Shown here piece by piece: positions 45,367-55,900 of a stretch of DNA of 64,000 bases. Numbering within the stretch: position 1 is the stretch's first letter; every line of letters starts with the position of its first letter. The stretch spans positions 62,001-126,000 of the forward strand of contig JAFWIF010000035.1 in the NCBI GenBank assembly GCA_017514975.1, in the 5' to 3' direction. Made by a program: the position numbers and the translations under genes. The notes beneath the pieces were generated by a model. That model was not told where the DNA came from, did not search any database, and saw only the letters and a program-made list of their open reading frames with translations. This stretch comes from Candidatus Saccharimonadota bacterium (GTDB lineage: Bacteria > Patescibacteriota > Saccharimonadia > Saccharimonadales > Saccharimonadaceae).

Positions 45367-47514
45367 ATGATGGGTATAGCGACAATTATTTTGTTACTTT
45401 TTGGCATGCTAATGCGTGCGCTACCGATCATTATAATTTTTCTTATCTTACACTTTGCTACGAAACCAAAGAACAACAAGACAGCGTCTTATTCATCTTC
45501 GGAAGCGTCCGTTGCTCTAGACCAGCCTATAGTGCGACAATCTCCAACTGTTCCGGATAAGCAGCCTCCTAGCGGTCGGTGGCTTAATATATTACTATAT
45601 ATCGGCAGTTTTCTTATTCTGATCGCAACGTTCTTTTTTGTTAGTCAAGCCTCTATCAAAGGCGGCATAGAAGCTGCTGTCCTGATCTTTACTGTCGCCT
45701 TTTTTGGCGTTGGGCTTATTCTGCATCACAGCGCCCCCTACCTAAGACCTAGCGCGCTTGCCCTAATCTGGACCGGACTCCTCATGACATTTTTCTGGGC
45801 GCCCGTTCTTATCAGTCTCGGCCTTAGCGATGCCGTATCCGCATGTATCGCATATTTATTCCAAACCATAATGAGCTTATTTGCAATTTTTCAGATTAAA
45901 GATTATCGATTTTCTTATCTATTTTTCTTTGGCCTGACGCTTTTCCTTGAAAGTTTGATCATATCTTGCGGTTTAGGGTCGGACGGACTTTATGCCATGC
46001 TCGTGGCTCCTATCATCTCGCTTATTTTAAGTTATTTCGTCACAAATAAGAGTCAGCGCTTCCCGCAACTCCTCCGAAAAGCAAGCTACCATTATACGAT
46101 ATTCGCACCTATCGCAGTTGGCGCAATCGCGCTATCCAATTCTGTCGTGACTTTTGGGCGCCTTTCTATATACGCCAGCGACGCAGGAAACTCCAACTAC
46201 TTTTTCTCGACCTTGACTTTCATTATTATCGCTTTGCAATATTTTTACTCTTGGATAAAGAACCGATCCCACCGCCAAGAGGTCATTCTGCGTATTTTGT
46301 TATCGTTCTTCCTCTTGGCGCTTACTCTTGATTGTCTCGCCTGCACAGGCGTGTACGGCACGTCGGCGCAAACTTCGTTTATTTTTATTCTTCTCGTTAT
46401 ATCATGCGCGCAAGCCCTCTTCTCATTCTTTCGTCTCTCTCGAGTTAAAAACCTCGACGCTGACAGGCGAGCGACACGCGTTAACGGGGAAACCGTCACT
46501 GTTCTCGTTTCTATTCTCGGCATATTCTTTGTCTATCTCTTTGGCTTCCGGCTTGGCACCGATATCGATCGCTTCATGCGTCTTATCGTCTTATCTATGA
46601 TGATCGCCATCGGCCCGATCGGCGTATATGCAAGCAAAGCTCTACGCTGGTCAATCATCTCGCTCATTGGTCTGTTTTTGCTATTTCCGACTGTTGCAAA
46701 CTTAATCGACTTTTCGTTTAACCCCTCCGCTATCCAGCTTCTGGCTTTTACCTATTACTTTATCTTTGGCGTAGCTATGCTCTTATTTCACGAATTTTTC
46801 CGAAAATCGCACCCAAAAAATTCGCTCATTATCACTATGGCGACTATGGTTATTTGTCTTATTATCGCAAGTGTCTGTGTCGACAAAATATACCTCTTTA
46901 TCGTATGGGGAGTTTATGCATTTGCATTTTATATCCTTTCGCTTCGCTGTCGCCTATCAAAAGAAGGTACTCACAGATTAAAAGAGTTATCAATCTACGC
47001 TGCAGCCATTGCGCTTTGCCTTCTCATGTCGAACATTGTTTTTCCTGCGCTATCCTCCGACGTCGGAGGGTATCTCTGTGACGTCGCTCCTTGTCCATCT
47101 AGTCGTGAAATTGGCATTTTTCAAGCTGAAGCACTCGAAATTTTCGTCAACGGCATTATTATTTCGCTATCCTTAATCATTACTAGCTATCTTTATGAGC
47201 GTAATTTCCAAACGAAAGTGCGTCTTGCTATCGCATATGCCATCGCTAGTTGCGTCTGCCTTGCATCATCAAATAGCGGCTATGCGTATGGCAATGGCTA
47301 TGCGCATATCATCCTAAGTCTTCTTACTCAAGTCGCCTTACTTATTTTAGGTGTGATGAAAACGATGAAAACTCTATCAATCATTAGCGCTATATTCGTC
47401 GTCGTTTACTCCCTGGCTCTGACAAGTGGCAACGGCTGGCTTTGGCTCGCAGTTCTTGGTATCGGCCTAATTGCATTTGTAATCTGGCAATATCGCCGTC
47501 TCAATAAAACATAA
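45367..47514 (+). CDS. Large polytopic membrane protein of unknown function
   Basis: The 715-aa product has one N-terminal helix, a polar linker (about 32-70) and then roughly 18 closely spaced hydrophobic helices to the C terminus. The layout recalls DUF2157/DUF2339-type membrane proteins of unknown role, but I see no diagnostic motif. SD AAAGGGAG lies 11 nt before ATG 45367 (a second ATG follows at 45370). Single-gene unit. Confidence 0.7.
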   Translation: MMGIATIILLLFGMLMRALPIIIIFLILHFATKPKNNKTASYSSSEASVALDQPIVRQSPTVPDKQPPSGRWLNILLYIGSFLILIATFFFVSQASIKGGIEAAVLIFTVAFFGVGLILHHSAPYLRPSALALIWTGLLMTFFWAPVLISLGLSDAVSACIAYLFQTIMSLFAIFQIKDYRFSYLFFFGLTLFLESLIISCGLGSDGLYAMLVAPIISLILSYFVTNKSQRFPQLLRKASYHYTIFAPIAVGAIALSNSVVTFGRLSIYASDAGNSNYFFSTLTFIIIALQYFYSWIKNRSHRQEVILRILLSFFLLALTLDCLACTGVYGTSAQTSFIFILLVISCAQALFSFFRLSRVKNLDADRRATRVNGETVTVLVSILGIFFVYLFGFRLGTDIDRFMRLIVLSMMIAIGPIGVYASKALRWSIISLIGLFLLFPTVANLIDFSFNPSAIQLLAFTYYFIFGVAMLLFHEFFRKSHPKNSLIITMATMVICLIIASVCVDKIYLFIVWGVYAFAFYILSLRCRLSKEGTHRLKELSIYAAAIALCLLMSNIVFPALSSDVGGYLCDVAPCPSSREIGIFQAEALEIFVNGIIISLSLIITSYLYERNFQTKVRLAIAYAIASCVCLASSNSGYAYGNGYAHIILSLLTQVALLILGVMKTMKTLSIISAIFVVVYSLALTSGNGWLWLAVLGIGLIAFVIWQYRRLNKT

Positions 47515-47607
47515 GCATATTCGCAAAACCAACAGTACATGATACAATATAAGCATTTGAGAGCAGATTCGTCTGCTTCCGAAAATGCGCAATATTAAAC
47601 CTAATGG

Positions 47608-47613
47608 TATAAT
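47608..47613 (+). promoter_or_regulatory. -10 box of the KH-domain gene
   Basis: TGG-TATAAT, about 44 nt before the ATG. A UUCG-capped 6-bp hairpin (AGCAGA/TCTGCT, 47562-47577) lies upstream. Confidence 0.6.
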
Positions 47614-47657
47614 ATGGCTATCAAAACAATTTAAAAAAATGGAGAAACATAAAACCT

Positions 47658-48074
47658 ATGGCTACAATAGACCAGCAATTCGTAGAATATATCGTAAAAA
47701 CTCTTGTGAATAATCCAGATAAGGTGAAAATTGAGCGCAGCATCGACGAAAAGGGAGTCCTGCTCAACCTCGAAGTTGACCCAGAAGATATCGGACGCAT
47801 TATTGGCCGACGAGGCGCAACCGCACAAAGCATCCGTACATTACTTCGCGCACTCGGTACTAAGAATGACGCTCGCTATAACCTAAAAATCGTCAACAAC
47901 GACGATTACACTCCTGCAGCGCATGACGATTCGCGCGACGCCGATGACAGCTTCGTCTCAGAAGAGCAAAGCTCTAACGACGACGCCGATGATTCAGAAA
48001 ATACCGACGAAGAAACAAAAGAAGACAAAAAGTCGCATTCAGACCTTGCGGATTTGGACGACTTGGATATATAA
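47658..48074 (+). CDS. khpA: KH-domain RNA-binding protein (KhpA-like) with acidic tail
   Basis: Residues 1-77 are a single type II KH domain with the GRRG loop (50-53), matching KhpA/YlqC, which binds RNA with KhpB in many Gram-positive-type bacteria and affects cell size and sRNA biology. The remaining ~60 residues are an Asp/Glu/Ser-rich tail not found in the ~76-aa standard protein. SD GGAG is at 47641-47644. In other bacteria this gene often sits by rpsP; here it is alone. Confidence 0.85.
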   Translation: MATIDQQFVEYIVKTLVNNPDKVKIERSIDEKGVLLNLEVDPEDIGRIIGRRGATAQSIRTLLRALGTKNDARYNLKIVNNDDYTPAAHDDSRDADDSFVSEEQSSNDDADDSENTDEETKEDKKSHSDLADLDDLDI

Positions 48075-48148
48075 TAGTTGTAATGCTTATGTAAGCATTA
48101 AGCTAACTGCGAGGTCAGCTTCATAAAGTTGAGAGCTTATATGCTTAG

Positions 48149-48175
48149 AAACCACCTACTATATAGGTGGTTTTT
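48149..48175 (+). terminator. Terminator after the KH-domain gene
   Basis: AACCACCTA/TAGGTGGTT around CTATA, ending in T5. A second perfect inverted repeat AATGCTTA-TG-TAAGCATT (48082-48099) lies between the stop codon and this terminator. Confidence 0.85.
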
Positions 48176-48236
48176 GGGTTCTATGGGCAGGTTTATATTG
48201 TCTCTGGCTAAAGTTATTCAAGCTAGGAAACAGGCT

Positions 48237-49052
48237 TTATTTCGCGCCGTTTTTGTCTAGATGTACGTCTAGTTGCGCGAACGGAACTTCGACGCCGTAC
48301 TTTTCGTATTCTCTCAGAGCGGCTTTAAGAGACTTGCGCGTTGCTGACGTGCGCTGGTCGGCTCGACAATGCACTTTAAAAAGGTGATCAATGCTATTGT
48401 CGCCAAGCTTCTTGATACCAAGATAGTCGCAAGTACCAATTTTTTCCTGATTCGTAACCTTATCGACGATAGAGTTCATCAGTTGTTCCATCTTGTCGAG
48501 CGGTAAACCGTATGGTGTTGGCAGGGTAAGGAATATCACATCTTTAACGACTTCTGCCTGCTCAATATTGCGATTAGAAATAGAAATAATATTGCCAGAT
48601 ATGGTGCTTTCTAATTTCGTTGTCCTGAGTCCTATTGATATAACTTTGCACTCGTCGTCTTTATATTTAATTACGTCTCCTACGCTGAAGTACGAATCCG
48701 TAACTAGACTAAAACCACGAATCATATCTTTTAGTACATCCTGAATCGCTAAACCGGCCACGACTCCAGCAATTCCTAAGCCTGCCAGGAGGGAATCAAC
48801 GTTGACGCCGTTGACTTTTAAGATTCCTAGCAATAAGGCCACCAGAAGCGTGTATCGAAAGATACTCGTAATCATTCTCCAATATGTTTGGCCGCGTCTT
48901 GTTACTGCATTTTTTGTCTTTTTTGGTAAATGTTTTTTCAAAACTAGACGATATCCTAAGAAATAAATAATTAGCACCACGACCAACACAAGTATCGAGG
49001 CCGTCAATTTATTCTCGATTATCTGATCCCATAAACCACCAACATTAGACAT
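48237..49052 (-). CDS. Small-conductance mechanosensitive channel (MscS family)
   Basis: MscS channels release solutes on hypo-osmotic shock. The 271-aa product has two to three transmembrane helices, the pore-lining Gly/Ala-rich helix LLAGLGIAGVVAGLAIQDVLKDM, the beta domain (FSVGDVI, ISNRNIEQAEVVK) and a C-terminal alpha/beta domain. Length is like E. coli MscS. The ATG lies 6 nt after a minus-strand TGT-TATACT and has no SD. Confidence 0.93.
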   Translation of the reverse strand: MSNVGGLWDQIIENKLTASILVLVVVLIIYFLGYRLVLKKHLPKKTKNAVTRRGQTYWRMITSIFRYTLLVALLLGILKVNGVNVDSLLAGLGIAGVVAGLAIQDVLKDMIRGFSLVTDSYFSVGDVIKYKDDECKVISIGLRTTKLESTISGNIISISNRNIEQAEVVKDVIFLTLPTPYGLPLDKMEQLMNSIVDKVTNQEKIGTCDYLGIKKLGDNSIDHLFKVHCRADQRTSATRKSLKAALREYEKYGVEVPFAQLDVHLDKNGAK

Positions 49053-49058
49053 ATAGCT

Positions 49059-49064
49059 AGTATA
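49059..49064 (-). promoter_or_regulatory. -10 box of mscS, leaderless type
   Basis: Extended -10 TGT-TATACT on the minus strand, ending 6 nt before the ATG. Confidence 0.65.
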
Positions 49065-49170
49065 ACATAGCGCCTGCTAATCTGGATATGCTCCGACACA
49101 ACAGCGTACGAAGTGATAAAAATATACGAATAATTACTAAACCGCAACCCGAATTTCGCAATCCTAGGCA

Positions 49171-49208
49171 AACCAAAAAAATAAGTCCTACGGACTTTTT
49201 TTCTTGGT
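49171..49208. terminator. tRNA-Gln terminator (usable on both strands)
   Basis: AAGTCC/GGACTT with a TAC loop, flanked by A7 and T7 and an outer AACCAA/TTGGTT pair. It follows the tRNA on the minus strand. Confidence 0.85.
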
Positions 49209-49209
49209 T

Positions 49210-49284
49210 TGGCTGGGGATGAGGGATTCGAACCCCCGAATGGTGGGACCAGAACCCACTGCCTTACCACTTGGCGAATCCCCA
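49210..49284 (-). tRNA. tRNA-Gln (anticodon CUG), CCA encoded
   Basis: On the minus strand: acceptor TGGGGAT/ATCCCCA, D arm GCCA..AGGC, anticodon stem GTGGG/CCCAC with loop TTCTGGT (anticodon CUG), T arm GGGGG/CCCTC with TTCGAAT, discriminator G and encoded CCA. The T-G first bases and short D loop are typical of tRNA-Gln. Confidence 0.95.
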
Positions 49285-49345
49285 GTACAAAAATGTCGAA
49301 TTGCTTTTGGCAAAATAGACTATTAACGTCATTTTGTAGCTACAA

Positions 49346-49368
49346 TTTGTCGAGCATCGTTCGACAAA
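49346..49368. repeat. Inverted repeat upstream of rpoB
   Basis: TTTGTCGA and TCGACAAA form an 8-bp inverted repeat around 7 nt, in the 289-nt gap between tRNA-Gln and rpoB. No T tract follows, so it is more like an operator or cruciform than a terminator. Confidence 0.55.
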
Positions 49369-49422
49369 ATACTTATGCTAACGTTAAGGTCTCTAAATAC
49401 TATACTATCACAAAAACTAGGC

Positions 49423-49451
49423 TTGCGTAAAGTCATTAAACGCGGTATAGT
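49423..49451 (+). promoter_or_regulatory. Candidate rpoB promoter
   Basis: TTGCGT (49423-49428), 17 nt, TATAGT (49446-49451). This gives a leader of about 115 nt before the proposed GTG start. The remainder of the 289-nt gap shows only the inverted repeat at 49346. Confidence 0.55.
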
Positions 49452-49573
49452 CTAAGATAAGAAGTAGTGTGTTTTGATTTATTTTGTGCGCTCGTTTTGG
49501 CAAGACGGCGAACAGAGTCAAGACGGTATTCTTCCGGCCAAAGATTATCAACATTAAAACACAGCGAGGGAAT

Positions 49574-52500
49574 GTGGCAAATACTACTAAGACCAAAGAT
49601 AGTGGTAGCCGTGTGTCATTCACAGAAGGCGACCAAGTTCTTCCAATACCAAATCTAATCGAACACCAGACGAAGTCGTGGAACGAATTTGTCAAGTTTG
49701 GACTCCAGGAAGTCTTTAACGAACTCAATCCAATCGATGACTATACTGGACAAAAAATGAGTCTCCGTTTCAAGGATTATTATTTCAAGGATCCAATCGA
49801 GACCGACCGCGACGCAAAAGACAATCTCGCAACCTACGAGGCCGCGCTTCATGTCAACGTCGAATTGACAAACAAAGTAACCGGCGAAGTTAAGGAGCAA
49901 GATATTTACTTTGGTGATTATCCGTGGATGACGGATCGCGCCAGCTTCATTATTAACGGCACCGAACGCGTTATCGTTTCGCAACTTATTCGCTCTGCGG
50001 GTGTCTTTTTCCAAGCCGATACAGTTGGCGGACATAATTATTACGGAGCAAAAATTATCCCAGGGCGTGGCGCTTGGCTAGAATTTGAGACCGATACAAA
50101 GGGCGTGATTTACGTCAAGATTGATCGTCGCCGCAAAGTGCCAGCAACGACCTTATTGCGCGCTCTTGGTCGCAAAAAATCCGAAATTGTGGCCGATTTT
50201 AAAGATATCGATACCGGAGAAGTTCACTATATCGAAAACACTTTCGAAAAAGATACGGCCGACGACCAACGCGCCGCTCTCCTAGAGATTTATCGTCGCC
50301 TTCGCCCAGGCGATCTTGCTACCGTCGAGAACGCTCGTAGCATGATTGAGCGTACCTTCAATGATTATCGTCGCTATGATTACTCCCGCGTTGGGCGCTA
50401 CAAGATTAATCAACGCCTCGGCTTTGATACTCCTAACGATGAAGCACATCGCACTCTTCAAATGGAGGACGTTATTGCAATTATTCGCGAGATCATTCGT
50501 CTTGATAACACACAAGAACCTGCCGACGACATCGATTCGCTCGCAAACCGCCGCGTCAAGCTTGTAGGTGAGCTCGTTCAACGCCAATTCCGCCTCGGTA
50601 TGCTCCGCCTTCAACGCAACATTCTCGACCGCATGTCAATGAGCGACCCAGAGACCGTTACTCCTTCTCAGCTCGTCAACTCGCGACCAGTCGTTGCTGC
50701 CGTTAAAGAATTCTTTTCAAGTTCACAGCTTAGCCAGCTCATGGACGAGGTCAATCCTTTTGCTGAGCTGTCTCATAAACGTCGTCTCTCGAGTATGGGG
50801 CCAGGTGGTCTTACGCGTGAACGCGCGGGCTTTGAGGTGCGCGACGCCCACCCAACTCACTACGGCCGTATCTGTACCGTCGAAACTCCAGAAGGCGGCA
50901 ACGTCGGTCTCGTATTAAATCTTGCAACTTATGCGCGCATCAACGAATATGGCTTTATCGAAGCGCCTTACCGCGTTGTCAAGAATGGCAAGGTTACCGA
51001 TGAAATTGTCTATGCCGATGCTGCAGCCGAAGAAGAAATGGTAATCGCCGACACTAGCGCCGCTGTCGATAAAGACGGTCATTTCGTCGACTCCTACGTG
51101 TCTGCCCGTAAAGGTCTTGTCCCGACACAGGTCGAAGCCGAAGATGTGACGCACATGGACGCCGCACATAAAGAGATTCTTGGCGTTGCCGCGTCAATGA
51201 TACCTTTCGTCGAGAAAAACCGCGTCGATCGCTCCTTGATGGCTTGCGCGATGCAGAAACAGGCCGTGCCGCTACTTCGCCCCGAAGCCGCTATCGTTTC
51301 AACGGGTATTGACGGCGAAGTTGCCAAAAATCTTTCCCAGATCGTCTACGCAGAAGACGACGGCGAAGTCTTAAAGGCCGACTCTAATAGTGTAGAAGTC
51401 AAATATGGCAAAACTACCAAGACTTACAACTTAATCCATTTCATGAAGACCAACGACGATCGCTGCTACGACGAACGCACGATTGTACGACGCGGTCAAA
51501 AAGTCAAAAAGGGCGATGTCCTCATCGAAGGCGCATCCGTCGACCGTGGCGAATTGGCCCTTGGTCGCAATATGCTCGTTGCCTTTATGCCTTGGCGTGG
51601 CTACAACATGGACGACGCGATTGTGATTTCAAGCCGCTTAGTCCAAGACGACGATTTGACTAGTATCAATATTCGCGACTACGACGTTGAAGTGCGTGAG
51701 ACAAAATTAGGCCCGGAACAGGTTACGCGCGATATTCCAAATGTGTCCGAAATTGCTCTTCGTCACCTCGGCGAGGATGGTATTGTTACGGTTGGCTCCG
51801 AAGTACACAACGGCGACGTACTCGTTGGCAAGATTACACCAAAAGGCGAACAGGAGTTAAGTTCCGAAGAGCGACTTCTGCGCGCCATCTTTGGCGAAAA
51901 AGCCAAAGACGTTCGTGATACTTCCGTCCGCATGACTGGCTCCGATGTCGGCAAAGTGGTTGGCGTAAAGATTTTCTCTCGCGAACAGGGAAACGATCTC
52001 AAATCTGGCGTTCTGATGCAAATCAAGATTTATGTCGCCGAAATGCGCAAAATCAGTATCGGCGATAAGCTCTCTGGCCGCCATGGCAATAAGGGTGTCG
52101 TCGCACGTATCCTACCTGTTGAAGATATGCCGTTTATGGAAGATGGTACACCGGTTGACGTGATCTTGAACCCGATGGGCGTTCCGAGCCGCCAGAACTT
52201 AGGACAGCTTTTTGAAACACATCTCGGCATGGCCGCTCGTGCTCTTGGCTATCATGTTAATACGCCATCTTTCAACTCGGTGACGGACGAGACGATTTCG
52301 GCCGAACTCGAAAAAGCCGGCTACAACCGCGATGGACGCGTCAAACTATACGACGGTCTGACCGGCGAGCCGTTCGAGGAGCGCATCACTGTTGGCGTCA
52401 TGTATATGCTTAAACTTCACCATATGGTCGCAGACAAGATTCATGCCCGCTCGACTGGCCCATACACTATGGTCACCCAGCAGCCACTCGGTGGTAAGGC

Positions 52501-52996
52501 GCAAAATGGCGGTCAGCGCTTTGGTGAAATGGAGGTGTGGACACTCGAAGCTTACGGCGCTGCCGCTACTCTTCAAGAAATGCTAACAATTAAGTCCGAC
52601 GACGTCTATGGTCGCGCCAAAGCATACGAGTCAATTATCAAAAACGAAGCGATCGAAGGGCCAAAGCTACCAGAAGGCTTCAACGTTCTCGTCAAGGAGC
52701 TTCAAGGTCTTGGTCTGAAAGTCGATCTTCTCGATAATGGCTCTGCCCAAGATGCCGATCGCGTCATCGAAAAAGCAACCGAAGAAGTCGAGCGTAGTCG
52801 CGACGATGCGGTTATATACGCTCAAACCAATGCCGCTACCGAAAACCTTGACAGCCTCGACAACGAGGAAGGGGCCAGTGGCATGGAAATCGTCGATGCA
52901 GAAGATGAGGCGACTGACGATATTGTCGACTTAGTCGAGACTGCTGCCGACGAAGCCGACGAAGAAATAACAACTGATTTAGGGGAGGACCTATAA
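49574..52996 (+). CDS. rpoB: RNA polymerase subunit beta
   Basis: The product is 1140 aa from GTG 49574, chosen because the protein then begins MANTTKTKD and GAGGG lies just upstream, though only 3-4 nt away; an upstream TTG at 49484 adds 30 residues unlike any RpoB. Canonical parts include the rifampicin region with SQLMDEVNPFAELSHKRRLSSMGPGGL, DAHPTHYGRIC, the lysine/GEQELSSEERLLRAIFG region and the C-terminal EDMPFMEDGTPVDV, GGKAQNGGQRFGEMEVW blocks. Rif-site Asp, His and Ser are wild type. The C terminus has an extra Asp/Glu-rich tail of about 80 residues. Operon with rpoC (1 nt gap). Confidence 0.97.
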   Translation: MANTTKTKDSGSRVSFTEGDQVLPIPNLIEHQTKSWNEFVKFGLQEVFNELNPIDDYTGQKMSLRFKDYYFKDPIETDRDAKDNLATYEAALHVNVELTNKVTGEVKEQDIYFGDYPWMTDRASFIINGTERVIVSQLIRSAGVFFQADTVGGHNYYGAKIIPGRGAWLEFETDTKGVIYVKIDRRRKVPATTLLRALGRKKSEIVADFKDIDTGEVHYIENTFEKDTADDQRAALLEIYRRLRPGDLATVENARSMIERTFNDYRRYDYSRVGRYKINQRLGFDTPNDEAHRTLQMEDVIAIIREIIRLDNTQEPADDIDSLANRRVKLVGELVQRQFRLGMLRLQRNILDRMSMSDPETVTPSQLVNSRPVVAAVKEFFSSSQLSQLMDEVNPFAELSHKRRLSSMGPGGLTRERAGFEVRDAHPTHYGRICTVETPEGGNVGLVLNLATYARINEYGFIEAPYRVVKNGKVTDEIVYADAAAEEEMVIADTSAAVDKDGHFVDSYVSARKGLVPTQVEAEDVTHMDAAHKEILGVAASMIPFVEKNRVDRSLMACAMQKQAVPLLRPEAAIVSTGIDGEVAKNLSQIVYAEDDGEVLKADSNSVEVKYGKTTKTYNLIHFMKTNDDRCYDERTIVRRGQKVKKGDVLIEGASVDRGELALGRNMLVAFMPWRGYNMDDAIVISSRLVQDDDLTSINIRDYDVEVRETKLGPEQVTRDIPNVSEIALRHLGEDGIVTVGSEVHNGDVLVGKITPKGEQELSSEERLLRAIFGEKAKDVRDTSVRMTGSDVGKVVGVKIFSREQGNDLKSGVLMQIKIYVAEMRKISIGDKLSGRHGNKGVVARILPVEDMPFMEDGTPVDVILNPMGVPSRQNLGQLFETHLGMAARALGYHVNTPSFNSVTDETISAELEKAGYNRDGRVKLYDGLTGEPFEERITVGVMYMLKLHHMVADKIHARSTGPYTMVTQQPLGGKAQNGGQRFGEMEVWTLEAYGAAATLQEMLTIKSDDVYGRAKAYESIIKNEAIEGPKLPEGFNVLVKELQGLGLKVDLLDNGSAQDADRVIEKATEEVERSRDDAVIYAQTNAATENLDSLDNEEGASGMEIVDAEDEATDDIVDLVETAADEADEEITTDLGEDL

Positions 52997-52997
52997 T

Positions 52998-55900
52998 ATG
53001 GCTTGGCAAGATAATTTCATCAGCGCTAACGATTTTGACTCAATTCGACTCTCTGTTGCTAGCGAAAACGATATCCTTAATTGGAGTTACGGCGAAGTTC
53101 TAAAGCCAGAGACAATCAACTATCGCACTCAAAAACCCGAACGTGACGGCCTTTTCTGCGAACGCATTTTTGGCCCCGTCAAGGATATTAATCCTAACGA
53201 TCCTAAGCTCAAGGGCGTACGCTCTCGCGAAGCTGCTGTCGACAAAGATGGCAATCTTGTCACGAAAAGCATTACCCGTCGCGAACGCATGGGTCACATT
53301 AGCCTCGCCGCGCCTGTTGCACATATTTGGTTTATGCGCGGTACGCCTTCTGCGTTGAGTCTTCTTCTTGACATTACCGTCAAAAATATCGAAAAAGTCG
53401 TCTATTTCGCTTCTTACATCATCGTAGATACCGAAGAAGATAAAATCGCTCAATGCCTCGAAGATCTCGAGTCGCAAACCGAAACAGCGCGCCAGGCAAT
53501 TCGCGCTCGCTACGAAGACGCCGCCAAGGCCAAAGAAGCCGATCCGCAGAAGCTTGCCGACGAGCAGGCGAAGGAGCTCGAAGCTCTCGAAGACGACTAT
53601 CGTAGCCGAAAAGCTATTTTGACTGGCTTCGTTAAAGGTGCGGTCATCGACGAAGTTGACTATCGCAATCTCGAAGAAGAGTATGAAGACCTTATTACTG
53701 TCGAAATGGGCGCAAGCGGTATTCGTAAGTTACTCGAGGAGATTGATCTCGATAAAATGATTACCGATCTTCACTCAGAAGCCGAGGCCGCCAAAGGACA
53801 AAAGCAAAAACGTATCATGAAGCGCCTGAAGGTTCTAGAAGGGATGCAAACTGCCGGCATTAAGCCAACCGACTTAATTCTTAATGTCATTCCAGTTATC
53901 CCTCCCGATCTGCGCCCAATGATTTCATTGGCTGGCGGTCGCTTTGCGACGTCCGACCTTAACGATCTTTATCGCCGCGTAATCAATCGCAACAATCGCC
54001 TAAAGAAGCTTGTCGACCTTAATGCTCCAGAAGTCATTCAGCGCAACGAAAAACGCATGCTACAAGAGGCCGTCGATGCGCTTATCGACAATAACGCTTC
54101 GCGCGGTGGTCGTTCTGCCAACTCGCAAAATGGTCGTCGCAAGCTCAAGAGTCTATCAGATTTGCTCAAAGGAAAGCAGGGACGCTTCCGCCAAAATCTT
54201 CTCGGCAAACGCGTCGATTATTCCGGTCGCTCGGTGATTGTTGTTGGTCCAGAATTACGCATCAATCAGTGTGGCCTGCCAAAACAAATGGCCCTCGAGC
54301 TCTTCAAGCCTTTCGTCATCGCTTGGCTCATTCAAAACGAGCACGCCAGCAATATTCGCTCGGCGACCCGCATCATCGAGCAAGGCGAAACAATTATCTG
54401 GGATGCTCTCGATGAGGTCATCGAAGGTAAATACGTCCTCTTAAACCGCGCTCCGTCCTTGCACCGCCTCTCCGTACAAGCTTTCCAGCCGAAGCTCGTC
54501 GAAGGTAAGGCTATCCAACTTCACCCGCTTGTTGCAAACGGCTTCAACGCCGACTACGACGGCGACCAAATGGCGGTTCATCTGCCACTTTCTCAGGAGG
54601 CTCAAGCCGAAGCGCGCGAACTCATGACAGCCGGCAAAAACCTTCTCAAGCCTGCCGACGGCGCACCGGTTCTCTCGATTTCGCAGGACGTGGTACTTGG
54701 TAGCTATTATCTAACTTACGAAAAGCCATCTGCTCAGAGCGAGCGCAAGGCTTATACAAGTGTTTATGAGGCCGAATTGGCTTACGACATGGGTATCATC
54801 CAGCTCCAGACGCCGATTCGCGTCCACACTAAGGGCAAAAAACACGATACTACTCTCGGGCGCGTCTTCTTCAATGAAGTCTTGCCAAAAGAATATCCTT
54901 ACGACAACGAAGTCCAAAATAGCAAACACCTCAAGAAGGTCATGGCTGACATTCTTGATCAATTTGGCGCAGAAGTAGCCGTCCAGGCCGCCGACGCTAT
55001 CAAGGATCTTTCGTTCAAATACGAGACGATCGCCGGTGTTTCCAATTCCAAAGACGATTATCCAGATTATCCAGAAATCGAATCCCTCATCGCCGAAGGA
55101 GAAGGAGTTGCCGCGCAGATTGCCCAACAATACGACGAAGGTTTGATTACCGAAGACGAGCGCTATCGCCTTACCGTTGCCGCATGGCGCAAGGTCGACG
55201 ACAACGTCTCCAATCTCGTCAAAGAGAATCTCTCAAATCTCGACTCCAATATTTCCATTATGACCAACTCTGGCGCTCGCGGTTCTGCTGGCGGTATCAA
55301 GCTCGCATCTGCAACCATCGGTATTCAGGTAGACGTCTTCAACCGCGAGATTGAGTTGCCTGTCAAGTCTAGCTTTAAGAAAGGGCTCAACACTCTTGAA
55401 TCCTTTATCGCTACTCGTGGCGCACGTCAAGGACAGGTTTCGACCGCTCTCCGTACTGCCGACTCTGGTTATCTAACCCGTCGCCTTGTCGACGTCTCGC
55501 AAGATGTCTTCACGGTCGATTCCGATGCTGCTGATCCGGGATTCCGTATCTATAAGAGCGAATCCGAATATACCGGCATTGGCTTCGCAGACCGCATCAC
55601 GGGACGTTATTCTGCCGAAAAGGTCGAAAAATACGGCCTCGACATCGACGAACTCATTACGCGCGACCTTGCCAACCAAATCGCCAACGACGATTCGATC
55701 GATAGCCTCAAGATTCAAAGCATTCTTACGACCGAGTGTAACGAGGGCGTTCCGCGCAAAGCCTACGGCGTCGATATGTCGACTCGTGAACCAGTCGCCT
55801 TCCATGAGCCAGTCGGTGTTATTGCTGCTCAGTCTGTTGGCGAACCAGGTACTCAGCTCACTCTCGATACCAAACATAGCTCTGGCGTTGCTGGATCTGG

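Noticed and set aside
49484-49573. Upstream TTG start for rpoB
   Set aside because: The extra 30 residues (Arg/Lys/Ile-rich) do not resemble any RpoB N terminus and no SD precedes the TTG.
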